A stretch of 64,000 nt of DNA from Mycobacterium senriense (GCF_019668465.1 NZ_AP024828.1:3534001-3598000), one strand, 5' to 3'; shown: positions 7,124-18,147, counted from the stretch's first letter. Program-made: numbers and translations. The notes: generated by a model not told the origin, from the letters alone.

Positions 7124-10100
7124 GTGACGATCCACGAGCACGACCGGGTGTCCGCTGACCGCGACGGCCAAGGCAAGGCCCGCCACGCCGGGGACAGCCA
7201 CGCCCTGGTCGACCGCCTGACGGCCGGCGAGCCCTACGCCGTGGCATTCGGCGGCCAGGGCAGCGCCTGGCTGGAGACCCTCGAAGAACTGGTGTCGTCG
7301 GCCGGCGTCGAGTCCGACCTGGCAACACTGGTCGGTGAGGTCAACCTGCTCCTCGAGCCGGTGGCCAAAGAGCTCGTCGTGGTGCGTCCGATCGGCTTCG
7401 AGCCGCTGTCGTGGGTGCGTGCGCTGGCGGCCGAGGACCCGGTCCCCTCGGACAAGCACCTGACCTCGGCCGCGGTGTCGATCCCGGGCGTGCTGCTCAC
7501 CCAGATCGCGGCCGTGCGGGCGCTGGCTCGCCAAGGCATGGACCTGAAGGCGACGCCCCCGGTGGCCGTCGCGGGACATTCCCAGGGTGTGCTCGCCGTC
7601 GAGGCGCTGAAGGCCGGAGGTGCCCGCGATGTCGAGCTGCTGGCGCTGGCCCAGCTGATCGGTGCGGCCGGGACCCTGGTGGCCCGTCGGCGCGGCATCT
7701 CGGTGCTCGGCGACCGCCCGCCGATGGTGTCGGTCACCAACGCCGACCCCGAACGCATCGGCCGGCTGCTCGATGAGTTCGCGCAGGACGTGCGCACCGT
7801 GCTGCCGCCGGTGTTGTCCATCCGCAACGGCCGCCGTTCGGTCGTCATCACCGGCACCCCGGAACAGCTGTCCCGCTTCGAGCTCTACTGCCAGCAGATC
7901 TCCGAGAAGGAAGAAGCCGACCGGAAGAACAAGCTGCGCGGCGGCGACGTCTTCTCGCCGGTCTTCGACCCGGTGCAGGTCGAGGTGGGTTTCCACACGC
8001 CGCGGCTCGCCGACGGCATCGACATCGTCGGCGGCTGGGCCGAGAAGGTCGGCCTGGACGTCGAGCTGGCCCGGCAACTGACCGAGTCCATCCTGGTGCG
8101 TCCGGTCGACTGGGTGGAGGAGATCACCCGGGTCAACGACGCCGGCGCGCGCTGGATCCTCGACCTGGGCCCCGGCGACATCCTGACCCGGTTGACTGCG
8201 CCGGTGATCCGCGGCCTCGGTGTGGGCATCGTGCCCGCGGCGACCCGCGGCGGGCAGCGCAACCTGTTCACCGTCGGCGCCGTCCCCGAGGTGGCGCGGG
8301 CCTGGTCCAGCTACGCCCCGACCCTGGTTCGCCTGCCCGACGGCAGGGTCAAGCTCTCGACGAAGTTCACCCGGTTGACCGGGCGCTCGCCGATCCTGCT
8401 GGCCGGCATGACCCCGACCACCGTCGACGCCCACATCGTGGCCGCCGCAGCCAACGCGGGGCACTGGGCCGAGCTGGCCGGCGGCGGGCAGGTCACCGAG
8501 GAGATCTTCGCCGACCGCGTCGAGCAGCTGGCCGGGCTGCTCGAGGACGGCCGGACCTACCAGTTCAACGCGCTGTTCCTGGACCCGTATCTGTGGAAGC
8601 TGCAGGTCGGCGGCAAGCGGCTGGTGCAGAAGGCGCGCCAGTCCGGCGCGGCGATCGACGGTCTGGTGGTCAGCGCCGGCATCCCGGATCTGGAGGAGGC
8701 CGTCGAGCTGATCGAGGAGTTGGGCGAGGTCGGCATCAGCCACGTCGTCTTCAAGCCCGGCACCGTCGAGCAGATCCGCTCGGTCATCCGCATCGCGACC
8801 GAGGTGTCCACCAAGCCGGTGATCGCGCACATCGAGGGCGGGCGCGCCGGCGGCCACCACTCCTGGGAAGACCTCGACGACCTGCTGCTGGCGACCTACT
8901 CCGAATTGCGGTCGCGCTCCAACATCACCGTCTGCGTCGGCGGCGGCATCGGCACGCCGGAGCGCGCGGCCGACTACCTGTCCGGACGCTGGGCCCAGGC
9001 GTACGGCTTCCCGCTGATGCCGATCGACGGGATCCTGGTCGGCACCGCGGCGATGGCGGCCAAGGAGGCCACCACCTCGCCGTCGGTCAAGCGGATGCTG
9101 GTCGAAACCCAGGGCACCGATCGGTGGATCGGCGCCGGAAAAGCCTCGGGCGGAATGGCTTCCAGTCGCAGCCAGCTCGGTGCGGACATCCACGAGATCG
9201 ACAACAGCGCCTCGCGGTGCGGCCGGCTTCTCGACGAGGTCGCCGGTGACGCCGACGCCGTCGCGGAGCGTCGCGACGAGATCATCGCGGCGATGGCCAA
9301 CACCGCCAAGCCGTACTTCGGCGACGCCGGTGAGATGACCTACCTGCAGTGGTTGCAGCGCTACGTCGAATTGTCCATCGGGGACGGCGATTCCACCGCC
9401 GACACCGCTTCACCCGGCAGCCAGTGGCTGGCCGACACCTGGCGCGACCGTTTCGAGCAGATGCTGCAGCGGGCCGAAGCCCGTTTGCATGCACAGGATT
9501 TCGGTCCCATCGAGACGCTGTTCGACGGCTCCACCGAAGACGGCGCGCGGCTGCTGGAAAACCCAACCGAGGCCATCGCCACCCTCCTGGCGCATTACCC
9601 CGACGCCGAACGCGTGCAGCTGCACCCGGCCGACGTCCCGTTCTTCGTCACGCTGTGCAAGATGCTGGGCAAGCCGGTCAACTTCGTGCCGGTGATCGAC
9701 AAGGACGTGCGGCGCTGGTGGCGCAGCGATTCGCTGTGGCAGGCGCACGACGCCCGCTATGACGCCGATCAGGTGTGCATCATCCCGGGTACCGCGGCCG
9801 TCGCGGGCATCACCCGGATGGACGAGCCCGTCGGTGAACTGCTGGACCGCTTCGAGCAGGCGGCCATCGACGAGGCGCTCGCCGCCGGAGTCGAGCCCAA
9901 GGCCGTCACGTCACGCCGGACGGGCCGCGCCGACGTCACCGGCCCGCTGGCCGTCGTGCTGGACGCCCCCGATGTCCAATGGGCCGGCCGCACCGCGACC
10001 AACCCGGTTCATCGCATCGCCGACCCCTCCGACTGGCTGGTGCACGACGGACCCGAGAGCCGCCGCGCCACGCATTCGTCCACCGGCGCGCGGCTGCAGG

Positions 10101-13100
10101 TCGAAGGCGACCGCGTCGTGCTCAGTGTCCCGGTGTCGGGCAGCTGGATCGACATCCCATTCACGTTGCCGCCCAACACCGTTGACGGCGCCACCCCGGT
10201 GGTCTCCACCGAGGACGCCGCCACGGCCATGCGTGCGGTGCTGGCCATCGCCGCCGGCGTCGACGGGCCGGAGTTCCTGCCCGCCGTCACCGACGGAACC
10301 GCCACCGTCACCGTGGACTGGGACCCCGAGCGGGTCGCCGACCACACCGGCGTCACGGCCACCTTCGGAGAACCGTTGGCGCCCAGCCTCACCACCGTGC
10401 CCGACGCGCTCGTCGGACCGTGCTGGCCCGCCGTCTTCTCCGCGATCGGCTCGGCCGTCACCGACGCCGGCGTCCCGGTCGTCGAGGGCCTGCTGAGCCT
10501 GGTGCATCTGGACCACGCCGCCCACATGGTCGGCAAGCTGCCGGCAACCCGGTCGCAGTTGACCATCACCGCAACGGCTTCGGCGGCCGTCGACACGGAC
10601 ACGGGGCGCGTCGTCCCGGTCTCGGTCACCATCATCGACACCGACGGTCAGGCGATCGCCACCCTCGATGAGCGTTTCGCCATCCTGGGCCGCACCGGGG
10701 CCGCCGAACTGACCGACCCGACGCGCGCCGGTGGCGCGGTCTCCGAAAACGCGACCGACACCCCGCGCCGGCGCCGCCGCGACGTCGCCATCACCGCGCC
10801 GGTCGACATGCGTCCGTTCGCGGTGGTCTCCGGTGACCACAACCCCATCCACACCGACCGGGCCGCCGCGCTGCTGGCAGGTCTGGAATCGCCCATCGTG
10901 CACGGCATGTGGCTGTCGGCCGCCGCCCAGCACGCGGTGACCGCCACCGACGGTCAGGCCCGCCCGCCGGCGCGGCTGATCGGCTGGACCGCGCGCTTCC
11001 TGGGCATGGTGCGTCCCGGCGACGAGGTCGCCTTCCGCGTCGACCGGGTCGGAATCGACCAGGGCGCCGAGGTTTTGGAGGTCACCGCCAAGATCGGATC
11101 CGATTTGGTGATGTCGGCGACGGCCCGCCTGGCGGCCCCGCACACCGTCTACGCGTTCCCCGGCCAGGGCATCCAGCACAAGGGCATGGGCATGGACGTC
11201 CGGGCCCGGTCCAAGGCCGCCCGCAAGGTGTGGGACAAAGCGGACAAGTTCACCCGCGAGACCCTGGGCTTCTCGGTTCTGCACGTGGTGCGCGACAACC
11301 CGACCAGCATCATCGCCAGCGGTGTGCACTACAACCACCCCGAGGGCGTGCTGTACCTGACGCAGTTCACCCAGGTCGCGATGGCCACGGTGGCCGCGGC
11401 GCAGGTCGCCGAGATGCGCGAGCAGGGCGCCTTCGTCGAGGATGCGATCGCCTGCGGCCACTCCGTCGGCGAGTACACCGCGCTGGCCTGCGTGACCGGC
11501 ATCTATGAGCTGGAAGCCTTGCTGGAGACGGTGTTTCACCGTGGATCGAAGATGCACGACATCGTGCCGCGCGACGAGCTGGGCCGGTCCAACTACCGGC
11601 TGGCTGCCATCCGGCCGTCGCAGATCGACCTGCCCGACGACGAGGTGCCGGCGTTTGTCGCCGACATCGCGGCCAAGACCGGTGAATTCCTCGAGATCGT
11701 CAACTTCAACCTGCGCGGGTCGCAGTACGCGATCGCCGGCACGGTGCGCGGCCTGGAGGCGCTCGAGGAAGAGGTGGAGCGGCGCCGCGAGATCACCGGC
11801 GGCAAGCGCTCGTTCATCCTGGTGCCCGGCATCGACGTCCCGTTCCACTCCCGCGTGCTGCGGGTCGGTGTGGCGGAGTTCCGGCGATCACTCGACCGGG
11901 TCATGCCGCGCGACAAGGATCCCGACGTCATCATCGGGCGCTACATCCCCAACCTGGTGCCGCGTCCGTTCACGCTGGACCGCGACTTCATCCAGGAGAT
12001 CCGCGACCTGGTGCCGGCCGAGCCGCTCGACCCGATCCTCGCCGACTACGACACCTGGCTTGCCGAGCGCCGCATCGAGATGGCCCGCATCGTCCTGATC
12101 GAGCTGCTGGCATGGCAATTCGCCAGCCCGGTGCGCTGGATCGAAACCCAGGACCTGCTGTTCACCGAGCAGGCCGCCGGCGGCCTGGGTGTGGAGCGGT
12201 TCGTCGAGATCGGTGTGAAGTCCGCACCGACCGTCGCGGGCCTGGCCACCAACACCCTCAAGCTGCCCGAATATGCCCACAGCACAGTGGAGGTGCTCAA
12301 CGCCGAGCGCGACGCGGCGGTGCTGTTCGCCACCGACACCGACCCGGAGCCGGAGGCGGAGGACGAGCCAGAGGCGCCCGCCGACAGTGCGTCGGCGCCG
12401 GAAGCGGCCGCGGCCGCTCCGGCGGCCCCCGCCGCCGCGCCGACCGCGCCGTCGGGTGCGGCCCGACCCGACGACATCGGGTTCGACGCCGCCGACGCCA
12501 CCCTGGCGCTGATCGCGCTGTCAGCCAAGATGCGCATCGACCAGATCGAGGAGCTGGACTCCATCGAATCCATCACCGACGGCGCGTCGTCGCGGCGCAA
12601 CCAGCTGCTGGTGGACCTGGGTTCGGAGCTGAACCTGGGCGCCATCGACGGCGCGGCCGAAGCCGACCTGGCCGGGCTGCGCGCGCAGGTCACCAAGTTG
12701 GCGCGCACCTACAAGCCTTACGGCCCAGTGCTTTCCGACGCGATCAACGATCAGCTGCGCACGGTGCTGGGGCCGTCGGGTAAGCGGCCTGCAGCCATCG
12801 CCGAGCGGGTGAAGAAGACCTGGGAGCTCGGCGACGGCTGGGCCAAGCACGTCACGGTCGAGGTCGCGCTGGGCACCCGCGAGGGGACCAGTGTCCGGGG
12901 TGGCGCCATGGGCCACCTGCACGAGGGTGCGCTGGCCGACACCGCGGCCGTCGACAAGGCGATCGATGCCGCGGTGGCTTCCGTCGCCGCGCGTCGGGGC
13001 ATCGCGGTGGCGCTGCCGTCTTCGGGCGGTGGCGGCGGCGGTGCGACGATCGATGCGGCCGCGCTGAGCGAATTCACCGACCAGATCACCGGCCGCGACG

Positions 13101-16100
13101 GCGTGCTGGCATCGGCGGCGCGCCTGGTGCTCAACCAGCTGGGCCTGGACGACCCGGTCAGCGCGTCGCCGGCGACCACCGATGCCGAGCTGATCGACCT
13201 GGTGACCACCGAACTCGGCGCCGACTGGCCGCGGCTGGTGGCACCGGTGTTCGAGCCGAAGAAGGCCGTGCTGTTCGACGACCGGTGGGCCAGCGCCCGC
13301 GAAGACCTGGTCAAGCTCTGGCTGGCCGACGAGGGTGACATCGACGCCCGCTGGGTGGAGCTGTCCGAAAGGTTCGAGGGCGCAGGCCATGTCGTGGCCA
13401 CCCAGGCCACCTGGTGGCAGGGCAAGGCCCTGTCCGCGGGCCGGCAGATTCACGCATCGCTGTACGGGCGGATCGCGGCCGGCGCCGAGAACCCGGACCC
13501 CGGCCGCTACAGCCACGAAGTCGCGGTCGTGACGGGCGCTTCCAAGGGCTCGATCGCGGCATCGGTCGTCGGGCGGCTGCTCGACGGCGGTGCCACCGTC
13601 ATCGCCACGACGTCCAAGCTGGACGACGAGCGGCTGGCGTTCTACCGCGGGCTCTACCGCGACCACGCCCGGTTCGGCGCGGCGCTGTGGGTGGTCGCGG
13701 CCAACATGGCGTCCTACTCCGACATCGACGCGCTGGTCGAGTGGGTGGGCACCGAACAGACCGAAAGCCTTGGGCCGCAATCGATTCACATCAAGGACGC
13801 GCAGACCCCGACGCTGCTGTTCCCGTTCGCCGCACCGCGGGTCGCGGGTGACCTGTCCGAGGCCGGCTCGCGCTCCGAGATGGAGATGAAGGTGCTGCTG
13901 TGGGCCGTGCAGCGGCTCATCGGCGGGCTGTCGAAGATCGGCGCCGAGCGCGACATCGCGTCGCGGCTGCACGTGGTGCTGCCCGGCTCGCCGAACCGCG
14001 GAATGTTCGGCGGCGACGGCGCTTACGGTGAAGCCAAGTCGGCGCTGGACGCCCTGGTCAGCCGCTGGCACGCCGAGTCGTCGTGGGCGGCCCGGGTCAG
14101 CCTGGCGCACGCGCTCATCGGTTGGACCCGCGGCACCGGGCTGATGGGCCACAACGACGCCATCGTGGACGCGGTCGAGGAGGCCGGCGTCACCACGTAC
14201 TCGACCGACCAGATGGCGGCAATGTTGCTGTCCCTCTGCGACATCGAGTCCAAGGTGGCCGCGGCCGGTGCGCCGATCAAGGCGGACCTGACCGGCGGCC
14301 TGGGCGAGGCCAACCTCGACATGGCGGAGCTGGCCGCCAAGGCCCGCGAGCAGGCGAGCTCGGGTGAGGACGCGGCCGGCGAGGCCGGCGCCGAAGGCAC
14401 CATTGCCGCGCTGCCGTCCCCGCCGCGCGGCTTCACCCCGGCGCCGCCGCCGGAATGGGCGGACCTCGACGTCGACCCGGCCGATCTGGTGGTCATCGTC
14501 GGTGGCGCGGAACTCGGCCCCTACGGCTCGTCGCGGACCCGCTTCGAGATGGAGGTCGACAACGAACTGTCGGCGGCGGGTGTCTTGGAGCTGGCCTGGA
14601 CCACCGGCCTGATCCGCTGGGAGGACGACCCCCAACCCGGTTGGTACGACACGCAATCCGGTGATCTGGTCGACGAGTCCGAGCTGGTCGAGCGCTACCA
14701 CGACACCGTCGTCGAGCGCTGCGGTATCCGCGAGTTCGTCGACGACGGCGCGATCGACCCCGATCACGCGTCGCCGCTGCTGGTGTCGGTGTTCCTCGAC
14801 AAGGACTTCGCGTTCGTGGTGTCCTCGGAGGCCGACGCGCGCGCCTTCGTCGAGTTCGATCCGGAACACACCATCATCCGGCCGGTGCCCGACTCCAGTG
14901 ACTGGCAGGTCATCCGCAAGGCGGGCACCGAGATTCGGGTGCCGCGGAAGACCAAGCTGTCGCGGACCGTCGGCGCGCAGATTCCGACCGGGTTCGACCC
15001 GACCGTGTTCGGCATCAGCCAGGACATGGCCAGCTCGACCGACCGGGTGGCGTTGTGGAACATCGTCGCGACCGTCGACGCGTTCCTGTCGTCGGGATTC
15101 ACCCCGACCGAGTTGATGCGGTGGGTGCACCCGGGCCTGGTAGCCAGCACGCAGGGCACCGGCATGGGCGGCATGACGTCGATGCAGACGATGTATCACG
15201 GCAACCTGCTCGGCCGAAACAAGCCGAACGACATCCTGCAGGAAGTTTTGCCGAATGTCGTTGCCGCGCACGTCGTTCAGAGCTACGTCGGCAGTTACGG
15301 CGCGATGATCCACCCGGTGGGCGCCTGCGCGACCGCGGCGGTGTCGGTCGAGGAGGGAGTCGACAAGATCCGCCTCGGCAAGGCCGAGCTGGTGGTCACC
15401 GGCGGATTCGACGACCTGACGCTGGAAGCCATCATCGGCTTCGGGGACATGGCGGCCACCGCCGACACCTCCATGATGCGCGGCCGCGGCATCCACGACT
15501 CGAAGTTCTCCCGGCCCAACGATCGGCGCCGGCTGGGATTCCTCGAGGCGCAGGGCGGCGGCGCCATCCTGCTGGCGCGCGGCGACCTGGCGCTCAAGAT
15601 GGGCCTGCCGGTGCTGGCCGTGGTGGCCTACGCGCAGTCGTTCGCCGACGGCGTGCACACCTCGATCCCGGCGCCGGGACTGGGCGCGCTGGGCGCCGGT
15701 CGTGGCGGCAAGGATTCGGTGCTGGCGCGGTCGCTGGCCAAGCTCGGTGTGGGCGCCGACGACATCGCGGTGATCTCCAAGCACGACACGTCGACGCTGG
15801 CCAACGATCCCAACGAGACCGAACTGCACGAGCGGCTCGCCGATTCGCTCGGCCGCTCCGAGGGTGCTCCGCTGTTCGTGGTGTCGCAGAAGAGCCTCAC
15901 CGGGCACGCCAAGGGCGGCGCGGCGGTCTTCCAGATGATGGGCCTGTGCCAGATGCTGCGCGACGGGGTCATCCCGCCCAACCGCAGCCTGGATTGCGTC
16001 GATGACGAACTGTCCGGCTCGGCCCACTTCGTGTGGGTGCGCGAGGCGCTGCGGCTCGGGGAGAAGTTCCCGCTCAAGGCGGGACTGCTGACCAGCCTTG

Positions 16101-16387
16101 GGTTCGGCCATGTTTCGGGGCTGGTGGCGCTGGTGCACCCGCAGGCGTTCGTCGCCGCGCTGGACCCGGAGCAGCGCGCGGACTACCAGCGGCGAGCGGA
16201 CGCGCGCCTGCTGGCCGGTCAGCGGCGGCTGGCGTCGGCGATTGCCGGCGGGGCGCCGATGTACGAGCGGCCGCCGAACCGTCGCTTCGACCATGACGCG
16301 CCGGAGAAGCGTCAGGAGGCGGCGATGCTGCTGAACCCGGATTCGCGCCTGGGTGACGGCGAGGCCTACCAGGTCTCTGCCGGATGA
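7124..16387 (+). CDS. fas: Type I fatty acid synthase (single-chain FAS-I)
   Basis: The 3087-residue multifunctional enzyme makes C16-C26 acyl-CoAs that feed phospholipid and mycolate synthesis. Domains in order: acetyl transferase with AGHSQG (Ser153); TIM-barrel enoyl reductase with GGRAGGHHSWED near residue 570; hot-dog dehydratase with GDHNPIHTD near 1239; malonyl/palmitoyl transferase with GHSVGEY (Ser1447); an Ala-Pro-rich linker near 1750-1780; acyl carrier domain with phosphopantetheine site DGAS (Ser1822); ketoreductase with VVTGASKGS near 2135; ketosynthase with GACATA (Cys2735) and KSLTGHAKGG. The GTG at 7124 (MTIHEHDRVSA) has a GGGGAGA site and matches M. tuberculosis. It is followed 25 bases later by acpS, which installs its prosthetic group. 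All catalytic motifs appear intact. Confidence 0.99.
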   Translation: MTIHEHDRVSADRDGQGKARHAGDSHALVDRLTAGEPYAVAFGGQGSAWLETLEELVSSAGVESDLATLVGEVNLLLEPVAKELVVVRPIGFEPLSWVRALAAEDPVPSDKHLTSAAVSIPGVLLTQIAAVRALARQGMDLKATPPVAVAGHSQGVLAVEALKAGGARDVELLALAQLIGAAGTLVARRRGISVLGDRPPMVSVTNADPERIGRLLDEFAQDVRTVLPPVLSIRNGRRSVVITGTPEQLSRFELYCQQISEKEEADRKNKLRGGDVFSPVFDPVQVEVGFHTPRLADGIDIVGGWAEKVGLDVELARQLTESILVRPVDWVEEITRVNDAGARWILDLGPGDILTRLTAPVIRGLGVGIVPAATRGGQRNLFTVGAVPEVARAWSSYAPTLVRLPDGRVKLSTKFTRLTGRSPILLAGMTPTTVDAHIVAAAANAGHWAELAGGGQVTEEIFADRVEQLAGLLEDGRTYQFNALFLDPYLWKLQVGGKRLVQKARQSGAAIDGLVVSAGIPDLEEAVELIEELGEVGISHVVFKPGTVEQIRSVIRIATEVSTKPVIAHIEGGRAGGHHSWEDLDDLLLATYSELRSRSNITVCVGGGIGTPERAADYLSGRWAQAYGFPLMPIDGILVGTAAMAAKEATTSPSVKRMLVETQGTDRWIGAGKASGGMASSRSQLGADIHEIDNSASRCGRLLDEVAGDADAVAERRDEIIAAMANTAKPYFGDAGEMTYLQWLQRYVELSIGDGDSTADTASPGSQWLADTWRDRFEQMLQRAEARLHAQDFGPIETLFDGSTEDGARLLENPTEAIATLLAHYPDAERVQLHPADVPFFVTLCKMLGKPVNFVPVIDKDVRRWWRSDSLWQAHDARYDADQVCIIPGTAAVAGITRMDEPVGELLDRFEQAAIDEALAAGVEPKAVTSRRTGRADVTGPLAVVLDAPDVQWAGRTATNPVHRIADPSDWLVHDGPESRRATHSSTGARLQVEGDRVVLSVPVSGSWIDIPFTLPPNTVDGATPVVSTEDAATAMRAVLAIAAGVDGPEFLPAVTDGTATVTVDWDPERVADHTGVTATFGEPLAPSLTTVPDALVGPCWPAVFSAIGSAVTDAGVPVVEGLLSLVHLDHAAHMVGKLPATRSQLTITATASAAVDTDTGRVVPVSVTIIDTDGQAIATLDERFAILGRTGAAELTDPTRAGGAVSENATDTPRRRRRDVAITAPVDMRPFAVVSGDHNPIHTDRAAALLAGLESPIVHGMWLSAAAQHAVTATDGQARPPARLIGWTARFLGMVRPGDEVAFRVDRVGIDQGAEVLEVTAKIGSDLVMSATARLAAPHTVYAFPGQGIQHKGMGMDVRARSKAARKVWDKADKFTRETLGFSVLHVVRDNPTSIIASGVHYNHPEGVLYLTQFTQVAMATVAAAQVAEMREQGAFVEDAIACGHSVGEYTALACVTGIYELEALLETVFHRGSKMHDIVPRDELGRSNYRLAAIRPSQIDLPDDEVPAFVADIAAKTGEFLEIVNFNLRGSQYAIAGTVRGLEALEEEVERRREITGGKRSFILVPGIDVPFHSRVLRVGVAEFRRSLDRVMPRDKDPDVIIGRYIPNLVPRPFTLDRDFIQEIRDLVPAEPLDPILADYDTWLAERRIEMARIVLIELLAWQFASPVRWIETQDLLFTEQAAGGLGVERFVEIGVKSAPTVAGLATNTLKLPEYAHSTVEVLNAERDAAVLFATDTDPEPEAEDEPEAPADSASAPEAAAAAPAAPAAAPTAPSGAARPDDIGFDAADATLALIALSAKMRIDQIEELDSIESITDGASSRRNQLLVDLGSELNLGAIDGAAEADLAGLRAQVTKLARTYKPYGPVLSDAINDQLRTVLGPSGKRPAAIAERVKKTWELGDGWAKHVTVEVALGTREGTSVRGGAMGHLHEGALADTAAVDKAIDAAVASVAARRGIAVALPSSGGGGGGATIDAAALSEFTDQITGRDGVLASAARLVLNQLGLDDPVSASPATTDAELIDLVTTELGADWPRLVAPVFEPKKAVLFDDRWASAREDLVKLWLADEGDIDARWVELSERFEGAGHVVATQATWWQGKALSAGRQIHASLYGRIAAGAENPDPGRYSHEVAVVTGASKGSIAASVVGRLLDGGATVIATTSKLDDERLAFYRGLYRDHARFGAALWVVAANMASYSDIDALVEWVGTEQTESLGPQSIHIKDAQTPTLLFPFAAPRVAGDLSEAGSRSEMEMKVLLWAVQRLIGGLSKIGAERDIASRLHVVLPGSPNRGMFGGDGAYGEAKSALDALVSRWHAESSWAARVSLAHALIGWTRGTGLMGHNDAIVDAVEEAGVTTYSTDQMAAMLLSLCDIESKVAAAGAPIKADLTGGLGEANLDMAELAAKAREQASSGEDAAGEAGAEGTIAALPSPPRGFTPAPPPEWADLDVDPADLVVIVGGAELGPYGSSRTRFEMEVDNELSAAGVLELAWTTGLIRWEDDPQPGWYDTQSGDLVDESELVERYHDTVVERCGIREFVDDGAIDPDHASPLLVSVFLDKDFAFVVSSEADARAFVEFDPEHTIIRPVPDSSDWQVIRKAGTEIRVPRKTKLSRTVGAQIPTGFDPTVFGISQDMASSTDRVALWNIVATVDAFLSSGFTPTELMRWVHPGLVASTQGTGMGGMTSMQTMYHGNLLGRNKPNDILQEVLPNVVAAHVVQSYVGSYGAMIHPVGACATAAVSVEEGVDKIRLGKAELVVTGGFDDLTLEAIIGFGDMAATADTSMMRGRGIHDSKFSRPNDRRRLGFLEAQGGGAILLARGDLALKMGLPVLAVVAYAQSFADGVHTSIPAPGLGALGAGRGGKDSVLARSLAKLGVGADDIAVISKHDTSTLANDPNETELHERLADSLGRSEGAPLFVVSQKSLTGHAKGGAAVFQMMGLCQMLRDGVIPPNRSLDCVDDELSGSAHFVWVREALRLGEKFPLKAGLLTSLGFGHVSGLVALVHPQAFVAALDPEQRADYQRRADARLLAGQRRLASAIAGGAPMYERPPNRRFDHDAPEKRQEAAMLLNPDSRLGDGEAYQVSAG

Positions 16388-16412
16388 CCTCGGTCCGTTA
16401 GCCTGGCGACCC

Positions 16413-16811
16413 ATGGGAATTGTCGGTGTGGGGATCGATCTCGTCTCCATCCCTGATTTCGCCGAGCAGGTCGACCAGCCGGGAACCGTCTTCTCCGAGA
16501 CGTTCACCCCGGGGGAGCGCCGCGACGCGTCGGACAAGAGTTCGTCGGCGGCGCGCCACCTGGCGGCCCGCTGGGCCGCCAAGGAGGCCGTGATCAAGGC
16601 GTGGTCGGGATCGCGGTTCGCCCAGCGGCCGGTGCTGCCGGAGGACATCCACCGCGACATCGAGGTGGTCACCGACATGTGGGGTCGCCCGCGGGTCCGG
16701 CTGAGCGGCGACATCGCCAAACACCTGGCCGACGTGATCATTCACGTCTCGCTGACGCACGAGGGGGATACCGCCGCCGCGGTGGCGATCCTGGAGACGA
16801 CCGCCGACTAG
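16413..16811 (+). CDS. acpS: Holo-[acyl-carrier-protein] synthase
   Basis: Transfers 4'-phosphopantetheine from CoA to a serine of acyl carrier proteins, including the one inside FAS-I. The 132-residue length is normal. The magnesium-binding Asp is in VGIDLVSI at the N-terminus, and the second signature ARWAAKEAVIKAW sits near residue 55. The ATG at 16413 begins MGIVGVGIDL, the standard family start; an earlier in-frame start would add 20 non-family residues. Position directly downstream of fas, on the same strand, is conserved in mycobacteria and supports coupled expression. Confidence 0.96.
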   Translation: MGIVGVGIDLVSIPDFAEQVDQPGTVFSETFTPGERRDASDKSSSAARHLAARWAAKEAVIKAWSGSRFAQRPVLPEDIHRDIEVVTDMWGRPRVRLSGDIAKHLADVIIHVSLTHEGDTAAAVAILETTAD

Positions 16812-16821
16812 CCTCGAGCCC

Positions 16822-18147
16822 ATGAGCGATCTGGTTGAGCGCGTCCGCGAGCTGCTGCCGTCGGTGCGCCGCGATCTGGAAGACCTGGTGCGCATCGAAT
16901 CGGTGTGGGCCGACCCCGGCCGCCGCGACGAGGTACACCGCAGCGCGCAGGCGGTTGCGGATCTGTTGTCGCAGGCCGGTTTCGGCGACATACAGATCGT
17001 CAGCGAAGGGGGAGCGCCGGCGGTCATCGCCCGCCACCCCGCGCCCCCCGGCGCGCCGACCGTGCTGCTGTACGCCCACCACGACGTCCAGCCCGAGGGT
17101 GATCGCAGCCAATGGGCCTCGCCGCCGTTCGAACCCACCGAGCGCGACGGCCGGCTTTACGGACGCGGCAGCGCCGACGACAAGGCCGGCATCGCAACGC
17201 ATTTGGCGGCTTTTCGGGCGCACGGCGGGCAGCCGCCGGTGGGTGTGACGGTGTTCGTCGAGGGCGAAGAGGAGTCAGGGTCGCCATCGCTGGGCCGGCT
17301 GCTGGCCGCGCACCGCGAGGCGCTGGCCGCCGACGTGATCGTCATCGCCGACTCGGACAACTGGAGCACCGAAATCCCGGCGCTGACGGTAACCCTGCGC
17401 GGCCTGGTCGACTGCGTGGTCGAGGTCGCCACACTCGACCACGGCCTGCACTCCGGCATCTGGGGCGGCGTGGTGCCCGACGCGCTGAGCGTGCTGGTGC
17501 GGCTGTTAGCCAGCCTGCACGACGACGACGGGAACGTGGCCGTCGCTGGTCTGCACGAAAGCACCGCCGCCGCAGTCGATTACCCGCCCGAGCGGGTGCG
17601 TGCCGACTCCGGGCTGCTGGACGGTGTGTCCGAAATCGGTTCGGGTTCGGCCCCGCAGCGGCTGTGGGCCAAACCCGCCATCACGGTGATCGGCATCGAC
17701 ACCACACCCATCGAGAAGTCGTCCAACACGTTGATTCCGCGGGCTCGCGCCAAGATCAGCATGCGCGTCGCGCCCGGCGGCGACGCGGCGGCACACCTGG
17801 ACGCATTGACCGCGCACCTGCAACAGCATGCGCCGTGGGGCGCGCACGTCAGCGTCACGCGCGGTGACATCGGTGAGCCCTACGCGATCGACGCGACCGG
17901 CAGCGTCTACGACGCCGCGCGGGCCGCGTTCCGTCAGGCGTGGGGCGTCGACGCGATCGACATGGGCATGGGCGGATCGATTCCGTTCATCGCCGAATTC
18001 GCCGAGGCGTTCCCGGAGGCGAAAATCCTCGTCACCGGCGTGGAGGACCCCGCGACGCAGGCCCACAGCATCAACGAGAGCCAGCACCTCGGCGTGCTGG
18101 AACGTGCGGCGATCAGCGAGGCGCTGCTGCCGGCCAACCTGGGCTGA
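16822..18147 (+). CDS. M20 family metallopeptidase / dipeptidase (Rv2522c homologue)
   Basis: The 441-residue M20 enzyme cleaves peptides or acyl-amino acids with two bound zinc ions. The metal and catalytic residues are visible: His86 and Asp88 in YAHHDVQ, bridging Asp119/Asp120 in GRGSADDKAG, the EE pair 149/150 in EGEEESGS, an Asp in IVIADSDNW, and the terminal His in AHSINESQH. No signal peptide, so cytoplasmic. It starts 10 bases after acpS and is probably cotranscribed. The exact substrate is unknown; the sequence is nearest to CNDP-like dipeptidases. Confidence 0.93.
   Translation: MSDLVERVRELLPSVRRDLEDLVRIESVWADPGRRDEVHRSAQAVADLLSQAGFGDIQIVSEGGAPAVIARHPAPPGAPTVLLYAHHDVQPEGDRSQWASPPFEPTERDGRLYGRGSADDKAGIATHLAAFRAHGGQPPVGVTVFVEGEEESGSPSLGRLLAAHREALAADVIVIADSDNWSTEIPALTVTLRGLVDCVVEVATLDHGLHSGIWGGVVPDALSVLVRLLASLHDDDGNVAVAGLHESTAAAVDYPPERVRADSGLLDGVSEIGSGSAPQRLWAKPAITVIGIDTTPIEKSSNTLIPRARAKISMRVAPGGDAAAHLDALTAHLQQHAPWGAHVSVTRGDIGEPYAIDATGSVYDAARAAFRQAWGVDAIDMGMGGSIPFIAEFAEAFPEAKILVTGVEDPATQAHSINESQHLGVLERAAISEALLPANLG

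Noticed and set aside
12521..16741. Very long open frame on the minus strand opposite fas
   Set aside because: High third-position GC in fas leaves the antisense frame free of stops. The translation has low-complexity Arg/Gly/His composition and no domain, whereas the plus strand codes all FAS-I motifs.
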